Shown piece after piece: positions 1-8,744 of a stretch of DNA of 64,000 nucleotides. Under the pieces are notes generated by a model. The model searched no databases. It was not told the DNA's origin and was given only the letters and a program-made list of their open reading frames with translations. The position numbers and the translations under genes were made by a program. The DNA is from PoT sp049331405 (GTDB lineage: Bacteria; Planctomycetota; Planctomycetia; Isosphaerales; Isosphaeraceae): positions 1,550,001-1,614,000 of the forward strand of contig NZ_CP186274.1 in assembly GCF_049331405.1 (NCBI RefSeq), given 5' to 3'. Numbering within the stretch: position 1 is the first letter of the stretch; each line of letters begins with the position of its first letter.

Positions 1-31
1 CACGGCCGGCATCTGATCCAGGACTCTTCCC

Positions 32-457
32 ATGGCCAATCTGACCGTCACCGCGGACGCCGTCGCCATCTGCCATCGCCCCGAGACCGCCGAGATTTGG
101 CGGGGCGTCGCTGCCGAGGTCATCACCCCCGGGCAGACCGTCTACCAGACGTCCGCCGGGACCTGGGGCGTCGGCGCCGCCGGGACCAACGGCAAGTATC
201 AAATCCGCGGCATCGCCCTGAACAAGGCGGGGGCCGGGCAAGCCGTCGAAATCCTCATCAAGGGGTTCGTCTCGGGCTTCAACCTGTCCTCGCTCGCGTA
301 TGACGCCCAGGTCTTCGCCTCGGACACCGCCGGGGCCCTCGCCGACGCGGCCGGGACGCACTCCGTGGCGATGGGCCGCGTCGTAGCCCTGTCGGACGTG
401 CCCAGCTATTCCAAGGTCCTCTACGTCCACGCGAATTGGGCCGCCCAGATCCCGTGA
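32..457 (+). CDS. Probable phage capsid decoration protein
   Basis: A 141-residue protein rich in Ala, Gly, Val and Thr with a beta-strand pattern and no membrane segment. It starts with ATG after a weak AGGA site and lies just upstream of the major capsid gene, the usual place for a head decoration or capsid-cement protein (DUF2190-like proteins). Such proteins bind the outside of the capsid lattice and stabilise it. The N-terminal half (evenly spaced Val/Thr, 'GQTVYQTSAGTWG') resembles the small beta-barrel of that group. The call rests on position and composition; no diagnostic motif is visible. Confidence 0.6.
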   Translation: MANLTVTADAVAICHRPETAEIWRGVAAEVITPGQTVYQTSAGTWGVGAAGTNGKYQIRGIALNKAGAGQAVEILIKGFVSGFNLSSLAYDAQVFASDTAGALADAAGTHSVAMGRVVALSDVPSYSKVLYVHANWAAQIP

Positions 458-516
458 TCCCGGCCCCGCCGCGGCGAGTGTCCTCCACCTCACATTGACC
501 AGTCAAGGGAAAGCAC

Positions 517-1632
517 ATGTCCGACATTTACGGGGCGCTGGGTCTCAACAACACGGATAACCAGCGTACGTTCGTCTCGACCATCGGCCAGCAGGCCATC
601 TACGACGCGGTCGCGTACGTCTTCGGCATCCACAATGCCGACATGGAATCGGCGATGCGGCTGTTCGTCGACCAGACCACCGACTCGTTCAAGATGAGGT
701 ACATGCTCCCCGGCGGCGGGTACCTCCAGAAGGGCGGCTCGCAGTCCTTGCCGGCCGTGAAGAAGGCCACCGGCTCCTGGGACGTCGCCTTCCCGCTGGA
801 GAGCTGGGGCGCGGGGCTCTCGGCCGATCGCGTCGCCTGGGCGTACATGACCCTGGCGGACCTGGATCGCCACCTCAACAGCGTGTTCATGGCGAACGCC
901 AACACGGTCCGGCGCGAAATCCTCCGCGCCCTGTTCAACAACACGGCAGCCACGTTCTCCGACCCGCTGCGGGGCGACCTGACCATCCAGCGCCTTGCCA
1001 ACAATGACGGCACGGTCTATCCGCCCGTCCTGGGATCCGACGTCGACACGACCGGGTACAACGCCTACCTCGCCAGCGGGTACGTCTATACCGCGATCGA
1101 CAACACCCACAACCCGATCCCGACCATCGTCAACAGCCTCGAGCAGTTCTTCGGGACCCCGACCGGGGGTAGCCCCGTCGTCGTGTTCTGCAACAACGAA
1201 GAGTCGCCCTTCTTCGAGGCCCTGACGGAGTTCGTGCCGTTCACGCTGAACACCGTCATTCCCGGGGATGACCGCGACACGGTCAACGTCGGATCCATCC
1301 CCAGGGAGGTCTTCGACCCGAGCGACCCCCGTCGCAACACCTGGCGCGTGCTGGGGACGATCAACGGCGCCGTGATCGTGGAGTGGCGGGCCATCCCGGC
1401 AACCTACCTCCTCGGCATCCACGTCGAGGCCCCCAAGCCGATCATCCAGCGCATCGACCTGGCCGGGACCGGGCTCACCCCGGGCCTGCAGCTCGTGAAG
1501 ACGAACGACGTGACCCCGTTCACGTCGAGCTACTACGACAACCGCTTCGGCATGGGCGTCGGCAACCGCCTCAACGGCGTGGTCATGCAGCTCACGGCCG
1601 GAGCCTACTCCGTCCCCGCGCAGTTCGCGTAA
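517..1632 (+). CDS. Phage major capsid protein
   Basis: A 371-residue protein with a good AAGGGAAA ribosome site before the ATG. Length, lack of signal or membrane segment, mixed alpha/beta composition and position after a decoration-type gene fit a major capsid protein of the HK97-like fold. The region around residues 255-330, with aromatic and acidic runs (VVEWRAIPATYLLGIH), would suit a P-domain/A-domain core. It would self-assemble into the procapsid shell. No scaffold or protease domain is visible in the protein; these may lie left of the window. A terminator-like hairpin follows at 1749-1772, consistent with a strongly expressed gene. Confidence 0.72.
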   Translation: MSDIYGALGLNNTDNQRTFVSTIGQQAIYDAVAYVFGIHNADMESAMRLFVDQTTDSFKMRYMLPGGGYLQKGGSQSLPAVKKATGSWDVAFPLESWGAGLSADRVAWAYMTLADLDRHLNSVFMANANTVRREILRALFNNTAATFSDPLRGDLTIQRLANNDGTVYPPVLGSDVDTTGYNAYLASGYVYTAIDNTHNPIPTIVNSLEQFFGTPTGGSPVVVFCNNEESPFFEALTEFVPFTLNTVIPGDDRDTVNVGSIPREVFDPSDPRRNTWRVLGTINGAVIVEWRAIPATYLLGIHVEAPKPIIQRIDLAGTGLTPGLQLVKTNDVTPFTSSYYDNRFGMGVGNRLNGVVMQLTAGAYSVPAQFA

Positions 1633-1748
1633 CCCTCATGTGATGGCCTCGGCCGATCGCGGGTGTTTTCAAGGGTAGGCCTCGAGGTTTACCCCTGATC
1701 CTCTCGTGATGGCCATGTGATGGCCCGAGGCGATCTTGATCATCCTCC

Positions 1749-1779
1749 AGGGCATGCCACTCGGCATGCCCTTTCTTTT
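1749..1779 (+). terminator. Rho-independent terminator after the capsid gene
   Basis: A 10-bp perfect stem (1749-1758 AGGGCATGCC paired with 1763-1772), loop ACTC, followed by TTCTTTT. It sits in the 160-bp gap between the capsid gene and the next small gene and would separate capsid transcription from the rest of the late operon or attenuate read-through. Confidence 0.75.
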
Positions 1780-1793
1780 GCCCACATCGAACC

Positions 1794-1991
1794 ATGGCCA
1801 GACCTGAATCCATCGCGATCAAGCAAGAGCGGCACATCGCGGAGACGAAAGCCACGCTCGAGGCCCTCAGGGGACTGCCGAAGCTCCTCGAGGACATCCA
1901 GCTCCAGCTCGTGGCGATCGAGGAGAGGCTCGCCAAGCTCTCCGCATCCTCCGCCCCCGCTCGCAACCGACCGAAGGACCAAGAATCATGA
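1794..1991 (+). CDS. Small coiled-coil phage protein
   Basis: A 65-residue, highly charged protein. Residues 8-52 show a heptad-like spacing of Leu/Ile (LEALRGLPKLLEDIQLQLVA), so a short coiled coil is likely, followed by a disordered Ser/Ala/Pro tail. The stop overlaps the ATG of the next gene by 4 bp (ATGA), implying translational coupling. Function unknown; a small head or assembly factor is possible from position only. Confidence 0.6.
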   Translation: MARPESIAIKQERHIAETKATLEALRGLPKLLEDIQLQLVAIEERLAKLSASSAPARNRPKDQES

Positions 1992-2494
1992 GCTCGAACA
2001 TTCGCGGATGGGCCCGCCACGGCAAGACGGACGTGGACGCCCTCTCGATCAACGGCAAGCCGTTCAGCGGGAACGCGGCCGACCTCAACATCGTCGCGGG
2101 CCAGGCCGCGGCCGGCGTGAAGATGCCGCGGTCGGTCGTCGTCCCCCTGGCCGGCGGCAACGACGCGGCCGGCGGCCTCGGCGCCTGGGCCAACCCGGAG
2201 CCGGGCCCGATCGTCGTGAGCCGGGTGACGGTGGACATCACGACCATCGCCAACGCGGCCTGCACGCTCAAGGCGGGCTCCGCGGCCAACAAGACGACGG
2301 CGAGCGCCAACCTGATCGACACCCTCGACGTGAGGACGTCGGTCATCACGGCGAGCAACATCTCCAACCCCGGGACGAACGGCAAGGCGCTGCAGCGCGT
2401 CGCGGCCGGGGCCGCCGTCACCTTCTCGACGGCCTCGGGCGCGAGCGCCGGGCTCGCCGGGAACGCCGTCATCGAGTACACGCCCCTGACCTGA
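1988..2494 (+). CDS. Phage structural protein of unknown role
   Basis: A 168-residue protein rich in Ala, Gly, Thr and Val, with alternating hydrophobic residues typical of beta-sandwich virion proteins and almost no charged clusters. It is coupled to the preceding gene by an ATGA overlap and followed 12 bp later by the next gene with a GGAGG ribosome site. A second decoration or fibre-like protein would fit, but no family was recognised. Confidence 0.55.
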   Translation: MSSNIRGWARHGKTDVDALSINGKPFSGNAADLNIVAGQAAAGVKMPRSVVVPLAGGNDAAGGLGAWANPEPGPIVVSRVTVDITTIANAACTLKAGSAANKTTASANLIDTLDVRTSVITASNISNPGTNGKALQRVAAGAAVTFSTASGASAGLAGNAVIEYTPLT

Positions 2495-2506
2495 TCGGAG
2501 GCGCCC

Positions 2507-2935
2507 ATGTCGCTCACCGTCGTCCAGGCCCGTCAGATCCTCTCGAGGAGATGCGGGCCCTGGATCGCGCTCGCGGACTTCAACGATTGCCTCCTTCGGG
2601 CGGCGATCTTCTGCGGGATCCAGCCGGCGGCCTTCCCCCTCGTCGCCGATGGCGACCTCTCCGGACTCTCCTCGGACCAGTTGCCGAAGCTCTTCGACGT
2701 GATCGAGTACCACGTTGCGGAGAGCGCCTCGAACAACTGCGACGAGGTCGAGATGCGTCGGGTGGGGATCCAGGACGATCCGGGGAAGCTCTACACCAAG
2801 CTCGAGCGGTTCGCCGGGCGGAAGCTCTGCTATCTCCAGAAGACGTACAACTACGGCGTCGCCCCCCTCACCGGCGGGACGATCAACCTCGACTTCCAGG
2901 CCCAGAACGACTGCCTCCCCAACGGCGGTTGCTGA
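2507..2935 (+). CDS. Hypothetical phage head-region protein
   Basis: A 142-residue protein with a strong GGAGG ribosome site seven bases before the ATG. It contains six cysteines, including a C-terminal Gly-Gly-Cys end, and a mainly helical N-terminal half. It lies between the capsid and the connector genes; a head-completion or adaptor role is possible but not shown. No family recognised. Confidence 0.5.
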   Translation: MSLTVVQARQILSRRCGPWIALADFNDCLLRAAIFCGIQPAAFPLVADGDLSGLSSDQLPKLFDVIEYHVAESASNNCDEVEMRRVGIQDDPGKLYTKLERFAGRKLCYLQKTYNYGVAPLTGGTINLDFQAQNDCLPNGGC

Positions 2936-2968
2936 GCCGATCCCCATCCGACAAATCGGGACTCCATC

Positions 2969-3343
2969 ATGTCAGCCGAAACCAAGGCTTCGCTGATCGC
3001 GTTCGGCATGTCGATGCTGCTCTTCGGCGGCATTGGCCTGGCCTTCGTCCTGGCGAGGCTCGCGTTCTCCGGCCGGGCGAGGGAGGCCGCTTGCCGCCTC
3101 ATCGCCGAGGCCCTCCCGCATCGGCTCGCCTACTGGGTGGGCATCCGGATCATGTCGCACGCCTCCCGGACCAACTTCCTCGACGTCCCCGCGCGGCAGA
3201 TCGGGGCCCACGAGGCCCTGGAGAACTGGCGGCATGAGGAGTGTCGCCGGCCCGAGCCGAGGCGAAGGCCCGTCGTCGCGGGCCCGGATCCCTCCGGCGA
3301 GCCCGACCCGATCGCCCCGACGTCCCCCTTGACGCTCCCGTGA
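2969..3343 (+). CDS. Small membrane protein in the phage late cluster
   Basis: A 124-residue protein with one clear N-terminal transmembrane helix (residues about 9-32, LIAFGMSMLLFGGIGLAFVL) followed by a soluble, Arg/Pro-rich tail. Membrane proteins in a head-gene cluster are unusual; holin, superinfection-exclusion or lipoprotein-like moron roles are all possible. It is followed 55 bp later by a gene with a signal peptide, so the two may form an insertion of envelope-directed genes. Confidence 0.5.
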   Translation: MSAETKASLIAFGMSMLLFGGIGLAFVLARLAFSGRAREAACRLIAEALPHRLAYWVGIRIMSHASRTNFLDVPARQIGAHEALENWRHEECRRPEPRRRPVVAGPDPSGEPDPIAPTSPLTLP

Positions 3344-3397
3344 CAGATCGCCCGCAACCCGGCCCTTCACCGACACGCTTCAAATCGGAGTGATCCA

Positions 3398-5029
3398 ATG
3401 CGACGAATGTTCTCATGGTTCGGCATGGCGGCGGCCGTCGTCTCGCTCGCGTGGCTCGGCGATGTCACGCCCCGCGGAAACGCCCAGGGGCCCCCGCTCG
3501 ACCCCGTCACGTCGATGACGAGCACGCAGCGGAAGGCCCGCACGATCACGGGCGATGTGCTCGTGGTCGAGAGCGACACGGGGCTGATGTTCACGGGCAA
3601 GAAGAATGTGACGGGCGGAAAGGCGATCGGCCTCACCACCCAGCGCATGTTGCTCGAGCGGATGCGCCGTGCGGCGGTCGCGGCTCGCGCCAGCAACGTC
3701 ATCGACAATCAGCCGATGGCCTCGCCCCCCACGATCACGACCGGGACGAGCTTCACGCAGACGAAGAACTATTACCTCGCCGGCTCCGGCGTCCTGACCA
3801 ACCAGGACAAGTTCACCATCGTCGGGGGCGTGCCGTTCGCCAACACGAGCGGCTCCCTGGCCGGCAACTATCTCAGCGTCTATTCGGTCTCTTCGACCTC
3901 GGGATCGAACATCGGTCCGCCGGGCATCTACCAGCAAGGCTGGTACATCGAAGGGATGACCGACGCGCCGACGCTTGTATTCAGCTACTTCCGCACGTCC
4001 GAGAGCGGCGTGATGATCGCCGTCTCCGAGAACGGCGGCCCGATGCAATACACGTCGATGACGCCTACCCCGATCTTCAACAACGGCAACGCCTGCGGGA
4101 CGAACACGGGCGTGGTGACGATCGCGTTCGGCTCGTCGAAGATCAGGCGAGTCCGGATCGAGTTCGGCAACCAGCAGGTGGACGAGACCTGCGGCGGATC
4201 CGGCGGCGTGCTCAGCGTCCGCGGCTTCTTCGTCGACCCGGGATACTCCATCTGGAAGCCCAAAGACCTCGATATCGTCAACGCCGGGGGGATCGGTGAC
4301 AGCTACACGGTCCAGGCCCCGCGCGATGCCGGCATGCAGGCGGTGAACTGGTTCCGCACGGCGTCGGCCAAGCTCGGCTGGCGGCCAACCTGCATGGCCC
4401 AGGGCGGGACGGGATATTCGAAGGTCAACGGCGCGTTGCCGGCGGCGTCCGACCCGCTGCGGCTCGCCGACCTCACGGCCCAGCCCTATGACGTGTTCGT
4501 GTTCGCCCTGGGGACGAACGACGTCAGCGGCAACGACGGCACGGCCGTCGCGCTGCCCGACATCCAGGCCAAGGCCCTGACGTGCTTCAACGCGGCGAGG
4601 GCGGCCAACCCCATCGCCCCGATCATCGTGGTTGCCCCCTGGCCGAGGCCCACGTTCCCGACCCAGACCCAATCGGACTGCGCCACGGCGGTGGCCGCCG
4701 CCTTCAACCAGTTCGCCGACCCCAACAGCCTCTTCATCCCCATCTATGCAGATCCGTCCGGCAACTGGATGGCGGGGACGAGCTATCAGGGAAAGCTGAA
4801 CAGCTCCAATGACATCTCGTATCGCTACATCTGGGCGGACGCGATCCATCCCGTCCTCGCTGGCCACTATTACTACGGCGACCGCGTCGCCCACGCGATC
4901 CGCGATTGGCTCATGTCCACCAGCGTGACGGATCGCGGGACCGGCCGGATCCCGTCCGAATCCATCGCCTTCGCACCCCTCAAACGGCCGGTCGCCCGGG
5001 AGCCCGAATGGCTCCCGAAGGCCGCCTGA
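3398..5029 (+). CDS. Secreted SGNH/GDSL-type hydrolase within phage late genes
   Basis: A 543-residue protein starting with a typical signal peptide (two Arg, a hydrophobic stretch to about residue 22, then a cut near NAQG). The C-terminal half has the SGNH blocks: GDS with Ser302, QGGTG (block II Gly), GTND with Asn374, and DAIHP with Asp481 and His484. Family members are esterases or lipases acting on acetylated sugars or lipids. The N-terminal 270 residues resemble a beta-rich carbohydrate-binding or jelly-roll region. Start chosen for the GGAG site eight bases upstream. In a phage it could deacetylate surface polysaccharide, but the signal peptide argues for a cargo gene expressed by the lysogen. 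Confidence 0.72.
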   Translation: MRRMFSWFGMAAAVVSLAWLGDVTPRGNAQGPPLDPVTSMTSTQRKARTITGDVLVVESDTGLMFTGKKNVTGGKAIGLTTQRMLLERMRRAAVAARASNVIDNQPMASPPTITTGTSFTQTKNYYLAGSGVLTNQDKFTIVGGVPFANTSGSLAGNYLSVYSVSSTSGSNIGPPGIYQQGWYIEGMTDAPTLVFSYFRTSESGVMIAVSENGGPMQYTSMTPTPIFNNGNACGTNTGVVTIAFGSSKIRRVRIEFGNQQVDETCGGSGGVLSVRGFFVDPGYSIWKPKDLDIVNAGGIGDSYTVQAPRDAGMQAVNWFRTASAKLGWRPTCMAQGGTGYSKVNGALPAASDPLRLADLTAQPYDVFVFALGTNDVSGNDGTAVALPDIQAKALTCFNAARAANPIAPIIVVAPWPRPTFPTQTQSDCATAVAAAFNQFADPNSLFIPIYADPSGNWMAGTSYQGKLNSSNDISYRYIWADAIHPVLAGHYYYGDRVAHAIRDWLMSTSVTDRGTGRIPSESIAFAPLKRPVAREPEWLPKAA

Positions 5030-5105
5030 CGTCACTCGCGAGAACCCACGATCACCCATCCCGCCGGCCTCCCAACGGGCCGGCGAGGAGGGCGGAGGCG
5101 AGCCA

Positions 5106-5777
5106 ATGGCGCTAGTCGATCAGCCTTTCAGCATGGTCATGGCCAAGAGCCGCGCGGGGCTCTCGGCCACGATTTATTACTTCATCCAGCTCCTCGACGG
5201 CTCGACGCCGATCGGCCCGACCGATCCCGGAGTCGGCATCATCGAGCGCACCGTCCCGGGGATCACGGACGGGACCGCCTGCTATCGGACCATCGTGAGC
5301 GACTTCGACGACACGTGGTCCGGGTGGATGGTCTGGGTCGAGACGTCGAATCAGCAAGTTTACGAACAGGCCTTCTCGCCGGCGACGCTCCGCAACGGGT
5401 CGATCACGGCCGACACGATCGCGGCGAACACGACGCTCCCGGCCAACATGCAGGCGATCCAGGGGAGTTCGGCGGCGGCCCTGAGCCTCAAGGCCCAGTC
5501 GCTCGCCGTGTTCCAGGGGACCGTCTCCAACGACTCCTCGCCGGGCACGTCGCATTTCTCCGCGAACACGACCTCGAGCCCCGGCCTGAGCACGGTCCAG
5601 GCCTTCTACGCGACGCCCCCGAGCGTCGTCGTCTTCGTGACGGGCAACCAGTGCAAGGCGGCGAAGGTGCAGTCTTACGCCGTGTCGAACGGCGTGGGCA
5701 CCTTCACGCTCTCCACCCCGCTACCCCAGGCGCCGGCCGCCGGCGATACGTTCCTCATCCTCGGCATCGCCCTGTGA
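5106..5777 (+). CDS. Phage structural protein, fibre- or baseplate-like
   Basis: A 223-residue beta-rich protein without signal peptide. The first 90 residues (an IQLLDGSTP motif and a Trp-rich WSGWMVWVE stretch) look like an immunoglobulin- or BppU-type domain; residues 90-125 contain a short helical segment with Ala-rich repeats; the C-terminal part is beta-rich. GGAGG precedes the ATG by about nine bases. Likely a virion surface protein, assigned from context only. Confidence 0.45.
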   Translation: MALVDQPFSMVMAKSRAGLSATIYYFIQLLDGSTPIGPTDPGVGIIERTVPGITDGTACYRTIVSDFDDTWSGWMVWVETSNQQVYEQAFSPATLRNGSITADTIAANTTLPANMQAIQGSSAAALSLKAQSLAVFQGTVSNDSSPGTSHFSANTTSSPGLSTVQAFYATPPSVVVFVTGNQCKAAKVQSYAVSNGVGTFTLSTPLPQAPAAGDTFLILGIAL

Positions 5778-5784
5778 GGCACCC

Positions 5785-5910
5785 ATGTTCTTCCAGCAGT
5801 TCATAACCTCGCTCCTGTCGGGCGGGGACCTGATCACCCAGTTCAACACCGCGGTCACGTCGCCGGACGCCGAGCCCGACGCGTGGAGCTGCGACGTCGA
5901 GGAGCTCTGA
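5785..5910 (+). CDS. 41-residue ORF between two phage genes
   Basis: An ATG-to-TGA frame of 41 residues that starts 7 bp after one gene and ends 1 bp before the next ATG. The predicted peptide begins MFFQQFITSLLSGG and ends in an acidic tail (DVEEL). The tight fit into an otherwise empty gap and the co-orientation suggest it is translated. Function unknown. Confidence 0.45.
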   Translation: MFFQQFITSLLSGGDLITQFNTAVTSPDAEPDAWSCDVEEL

Positions 5911-5911
5911 C

Positions 5912-6778
5912 ATGCCGGGCCCCGGATCCGAGCGACTCTCCCAGCTCCTCGGCACCACGCGCGCCTGGGCGATGACGGTGCGCACGGCGAATCGCGTCCC
6001 CGTCCCGTTCTCGCCGACCGATCCGCTCGTGGCCGAGGTGAGCCGGGGCAAGTCGCAGCCCGTGCTCTTCAACCCCGGCTGCGAGTGGACCGACTCCGAC
6101 AACGGCGTCTTCCAGCTCACCATCACGGCGGGCCAGCTCGCGGCGGCCGGCATCATCCCCGACGTCTATCACCTCGTGGTCCGAGCCACCCCCGGCGACG
6201 GCCAGCCCAGGGGAGTCTACGACGGCCAGATCTCATTCAGCCCGACCGCGGGGAATGACGCCCTCCCGCCGAGCTATGCCACGCTCGAGGACCTCCAGAC
6301 GTTCGCGCCGGAGATCCTCGTCTTGAAGGACAGGGATAAGACCCTCTCGGGGTTCGCCGACCAGAGGTACCAGGCGCGGGCCATCTTCGAACAGGCCCGG
6401 CTCGACCTCTACCGGCCCCAGGCCGGCCGCTCGCGCCGCTACCTCGACGACGCGGGCACCGGCCCCGGCCCGAACCTCGTCTATGCCGGGTCGCCCGATG
6501 GATCGCCGGCCCCATCGGGGAGCCAGGTCAAGGCCTGGTTCGACGCGGGCAAGCTCCTCCTGACGCGCGACATCGTCGAGGCCAATGCCCACTACGCGGC
6601 GGCCCTCGTCTTCCAGTCCCAGCCGGGGGACAACAACCCTTACGCGGCCCTGGGCGCCCGGCACATGGCCAAGGCCCTCCGCCAGTTCCTCCAATGCGTC
6701 GTCGAGTTCGATTCGACCCAGGCGCCGCCGGACTCTCCGACCCACCGGATTGACCGCGACGTCACCTACATGACGTGA
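5912..6778 (+). CDS. Putative head-tail connector with N-terminal beta domain
   Basis: A 288-residue protein. The first 110 residues form a beta-rich domain with the pattern of BppU-type N-terminal modules (PFSPTDPLVAEV ... FQLTITAGQLAAAG). The C-terminal 160 residues are helical with repeated Ala/Leu and a conserved-looking pattern YATLEDLQTFAPEIL, like small gp6-type adaptor proteins that join portal and tail. The next gene resembles a tail-completion protein, which supports a connector position. Function inferred from order and composition. Confidence 0.45.
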   Translation: MPGPGSERLSQLLGTTRAWAMTVRTANRVPVPFSPTDPLVAEVSRGKSQPVLFNPGCEWTDSDNGVFQLTITAGQLAAAGIIPDVYHLVVRATPGDGQPRGVYDGQISFSPTAGNDALPPSYATLEDLQTFAPEILVLKDRDKTLSGFADQRYQARAIFEQARLDLYRPQAGRSRRYLDDAGTGPGPNLVYAGSPDGSPAPSGSQVKAWFDAGKLLLTRDIVEANAHYAAALVFQSQPGDNNPYAALGARHMAKALRQFLQCVVEFDSTQAPPDSPTHRIDRDVTYMT

Positions 6779-6781
6779 GCC

Positions 6782-7288
6782 ATGTTCAAAGCAGTCGTGA
6801 ACTATGACGGGGTGGACCTCTTCGAGACGAGGCTCGCCGCGCTCGATTTCCAGCTCGCCGACTTCACCCATCTCGGCGCCCGGTTGCAGAACATCTTCAT
6901 CGAGTCCAACCGCGATCGCTCCACCCAGGGCGTCGACCGCGATGACGTCGAGTTCGCCCCGCTCAACTGGGGCCAACCCCTCACGCCCAAGGAGTACCGC
7001 AAGCGCGGGGGCATGGGGCCTCCTCTCCTGCCCAGGGGGGAGGCCTCGAGGGAGATCTCCGATTTCGCCGTGGAGATCCAGATCGGCCTGTTCAATCTCG
7101 AGGTCAGGGGCCATTGGCCCAACTCGCCCTGGATGAATTACCACGTCTCGGGCTTCACCTCGCGCGGCGGCAACTCCGTCCCGGCCCGCAATCCCGCCGG
7201 CCTCGTCCCCAACGCCCTGGACGACGTCTTCGTTGCCGTCCAGGAATTCGCAGCACTCGCGGTAAGGGAAGCCTTCAATGCCCGCTGA
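6782..7288 (+). CDS. Virion morphogenesis / tail-completion protein
   Basis: A 168-residue protein with the layout of Mu gpG / HK97 gp10-type proteins: an N-terminal helical part, a middle segment 'FAPLNWGQPLTPKEYRKRGG' matching the usual 'W.pL...T...K' region of that group, and a C-terminal PARNP stretch that resembles the conserved IPARPF motif. These proteins cap the tail or help join it to the head. It overlaps the next gene by 11 bp, so the two are probably translationally coupled. Confidence 0.6.
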   Translation: MFKAVVNYDGVDLFETRLAALDFQLADFTHLGARLQNIFIESNRDRSTQGVDRDDVEFAPLNWGQPLTPKEYRKRGGMGPPLLPRGEASREISDFAVEIQIGLFNLEVRGHWPNSPWMNYHVSGFTSRGGNSVPARNPAGLVPNALDDVFVAVQEFAALAVREAFNAR

Positions 7289-7784
7289 ACCGATCCTCCC
7301 CAAGGCCCAGAACGTCGAGGAGGCGAACGCCTGGCTCGCGCTGGTCGACGTCCTCACCAATGACGAGATGCTCAAGGACGTGGTCCGCATGTGGCGGACC
7401 TGGACGGGCGAGTCGGACGACTCCGACCCGCCGGCCGAGTCCCAATGCCCCTGGATCCGGCTCACCCCGGCGCCCTCTCAGATCACCATCCAGGAAGTCG
7501 ACGCCTACCGCCTCGCCCTGGCCGTGCAGGTCGAGACGCTGATCCTGGGCACGAACGTCGTCGACAACCTCAACCTCTGGGGCCTCATCCGGCGGGCCAT
7601 GCAGCGATCGAGCGTCATGTTCACCGGCGACAACGTCGCCGGATATCTCCGCAAGAACGGCTGCTATTTCTATCAGCTCGTCAAGCCGTCCGTCGCGATC
7701 GTCGGCTCCGTCCCCGGGATGGACAGGCCCGTCAAGGCCATCCGCTCCGAGGGCGGCATCCTCCTCAGCCTCTTCGTCTCCTGA
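7278..7784 (+). CDS. Tail terminator-like protein
   Basis: A 168-residue soluble protein directly between a tail-completion-type gene and the tail tube gene, the usual place of the tail terminator (lambda gpU-like). It has a mixed alpha/beta pattern with a central strand-rich part (YRLALAVQVETLILG) that would suit the ring fold of this group. Terminators stop tube growth and make the head-binding interface. Position supports the role better than sequence does. Confidence 0.45.
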   Translation: MPAEPILPKAQNVEEANAWLALVDVLTNDEMLKDVVRMWRTWTGESDDSDPPAESQCPWIRLTPAPSQITIQEVDAYRLALAVQVETLILGTNVVDNLNLWGLIRRAMQRSSVMFTGDNVAGYLRKNGCYFYQLVKPSVAIVGSVPGMDRPVKAIRSEGGILLSLFVS

Positions 7785-7799
7785 CCCAAGGAACCAGCC

Positions 7800-8714
7800 A
7801 TGTCCCTGCGCGCCGTCCGCTTCACCAAAGAGGTCACCCCGGGCGTCTTCCCCACGTCGCCCGCGGCCGGGACCCAGTCCGTGCTCCGCCTGCACGCGAA
7901 CGAATCGTTCGAGGCCCAGCCGACCCCCATCCATTACAACGTCCGCGACGCCGGCGGATCCAACCGCGTCGTCCAGACCGGATCGGCCCAATCGGGCACC
8001 GGGGGCAAGCTCATGACCCTCTTCTACTTCTCCCAGGCGAAGCTCCTGCTCCCCTGGGCGCTCAGCCTGGCCGGGGCGCCGCTCGGCGTCGGGACCGGCA
8101 CGTTCGATTACGTCTGGCAGCTCGAGGACGGCACCTTCGCGTATCGCCGCTACCTGGGGGCCACCTGCAAGCGGTTCCAGCTCTCCGCCAACAACTCGGG
8201 CGATGGCGTCCTCTGCGCCCTGGCCTTCGACTTCGATTACCTGGCGGTCGCGTCGATCACCAACACGGATTTCGCCGTGCCGGCGCTCACGGCCTACCCG
8301 TCCGATCAGCCGGTCGTCTTCCAGCAGCTCGTCGGCGGCCTCACCCTCGGCAGCTCCCGGACCAACTTCAAGGAGATCAGCCTCAGCGTCGAGAACCAGA
8401 CCAAGCCCCTCTACGACGAATTCAAATTCCCCTCGGCCATCCGCTGGCTCGGCCGCGACGTCACCTTCAACAGCTCGTTTCGCTACAAGTCCCAGGCCGA
8501 CCGGACCGCCCTCGAGTCCGTCTCCGCGCAGACGGCGAGCCTCGCGTTCACGGACGGGACCAACACCACCACGTTCGACCTGAAGACGGCCGGCGTCATC
8601 CGGTCCGTGAGCGACTCCATGCCGCTCAACGACGCTGCCTATCAGGGGCTCTCCTTCGCCTCCCTGCTCGACGCCACGGCCGGGACGGACATTTCTGTTG
8701 CCACGACCCCGTAA
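7800..8714 (+). CDS. Phage tail tube protein
   Basis: A 304-residue beta-rich protein starting 'MSLRAVRFTKEVTPGVFPT', the form of many tail-tube subunits that begin with a short 'KE.T.G..p' segment. It has the expected internal region of a tube subunit: long beta segments, NFKEISLSVENQTKPLYDE, and no membrane helices. It is immediately followed by a tape-measure protein. No sheath gene is present next to it, which argues for a non-contractile tail. AAGG lies nine bases before the ATG. Confidence 0.68.
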   Translation: MSLRAVRFTKEVTPGVFPTSPAAGTQSVLRLHANESFEAQPTPIHYNVRDAGGSNRVVQTGSAQSGTGGKLMTLFYFSQAKLLLPWALSLAGAPLGVGTGTFDYVWQLEDGTFAYRRYLGATCKRFQLSANNSGDGVLCALAFDFDYLAVASITNTDFAVPALTAYPSDQPVVFQQLVGGLTLGSSRTNFKEISLSVENQTKPLYDEFKFPSAIRWLGRDVTFNSSFRYKSQADRTALESVSAQTASLAFTDGTNTTTFDLKTAGVIRSVSDSMPLNDAAYQGLSFASLLDATAGTDISVATTP

Positions 8715-8744
8715 TCGATCCTGGGGCATCCTGGAGCGTTTCTC

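Noticed and set aside
1638..1730. ATGTGATGGCC repeats near 1.64 and 1.71 kb, with a 16-base match (inverted) near 30.84 kb, considered as attachment repeats.
   Set aside because: A 16-base match somewhere in 64 kb on either strand is expected about once by chance, and neither site is next to the integrase.
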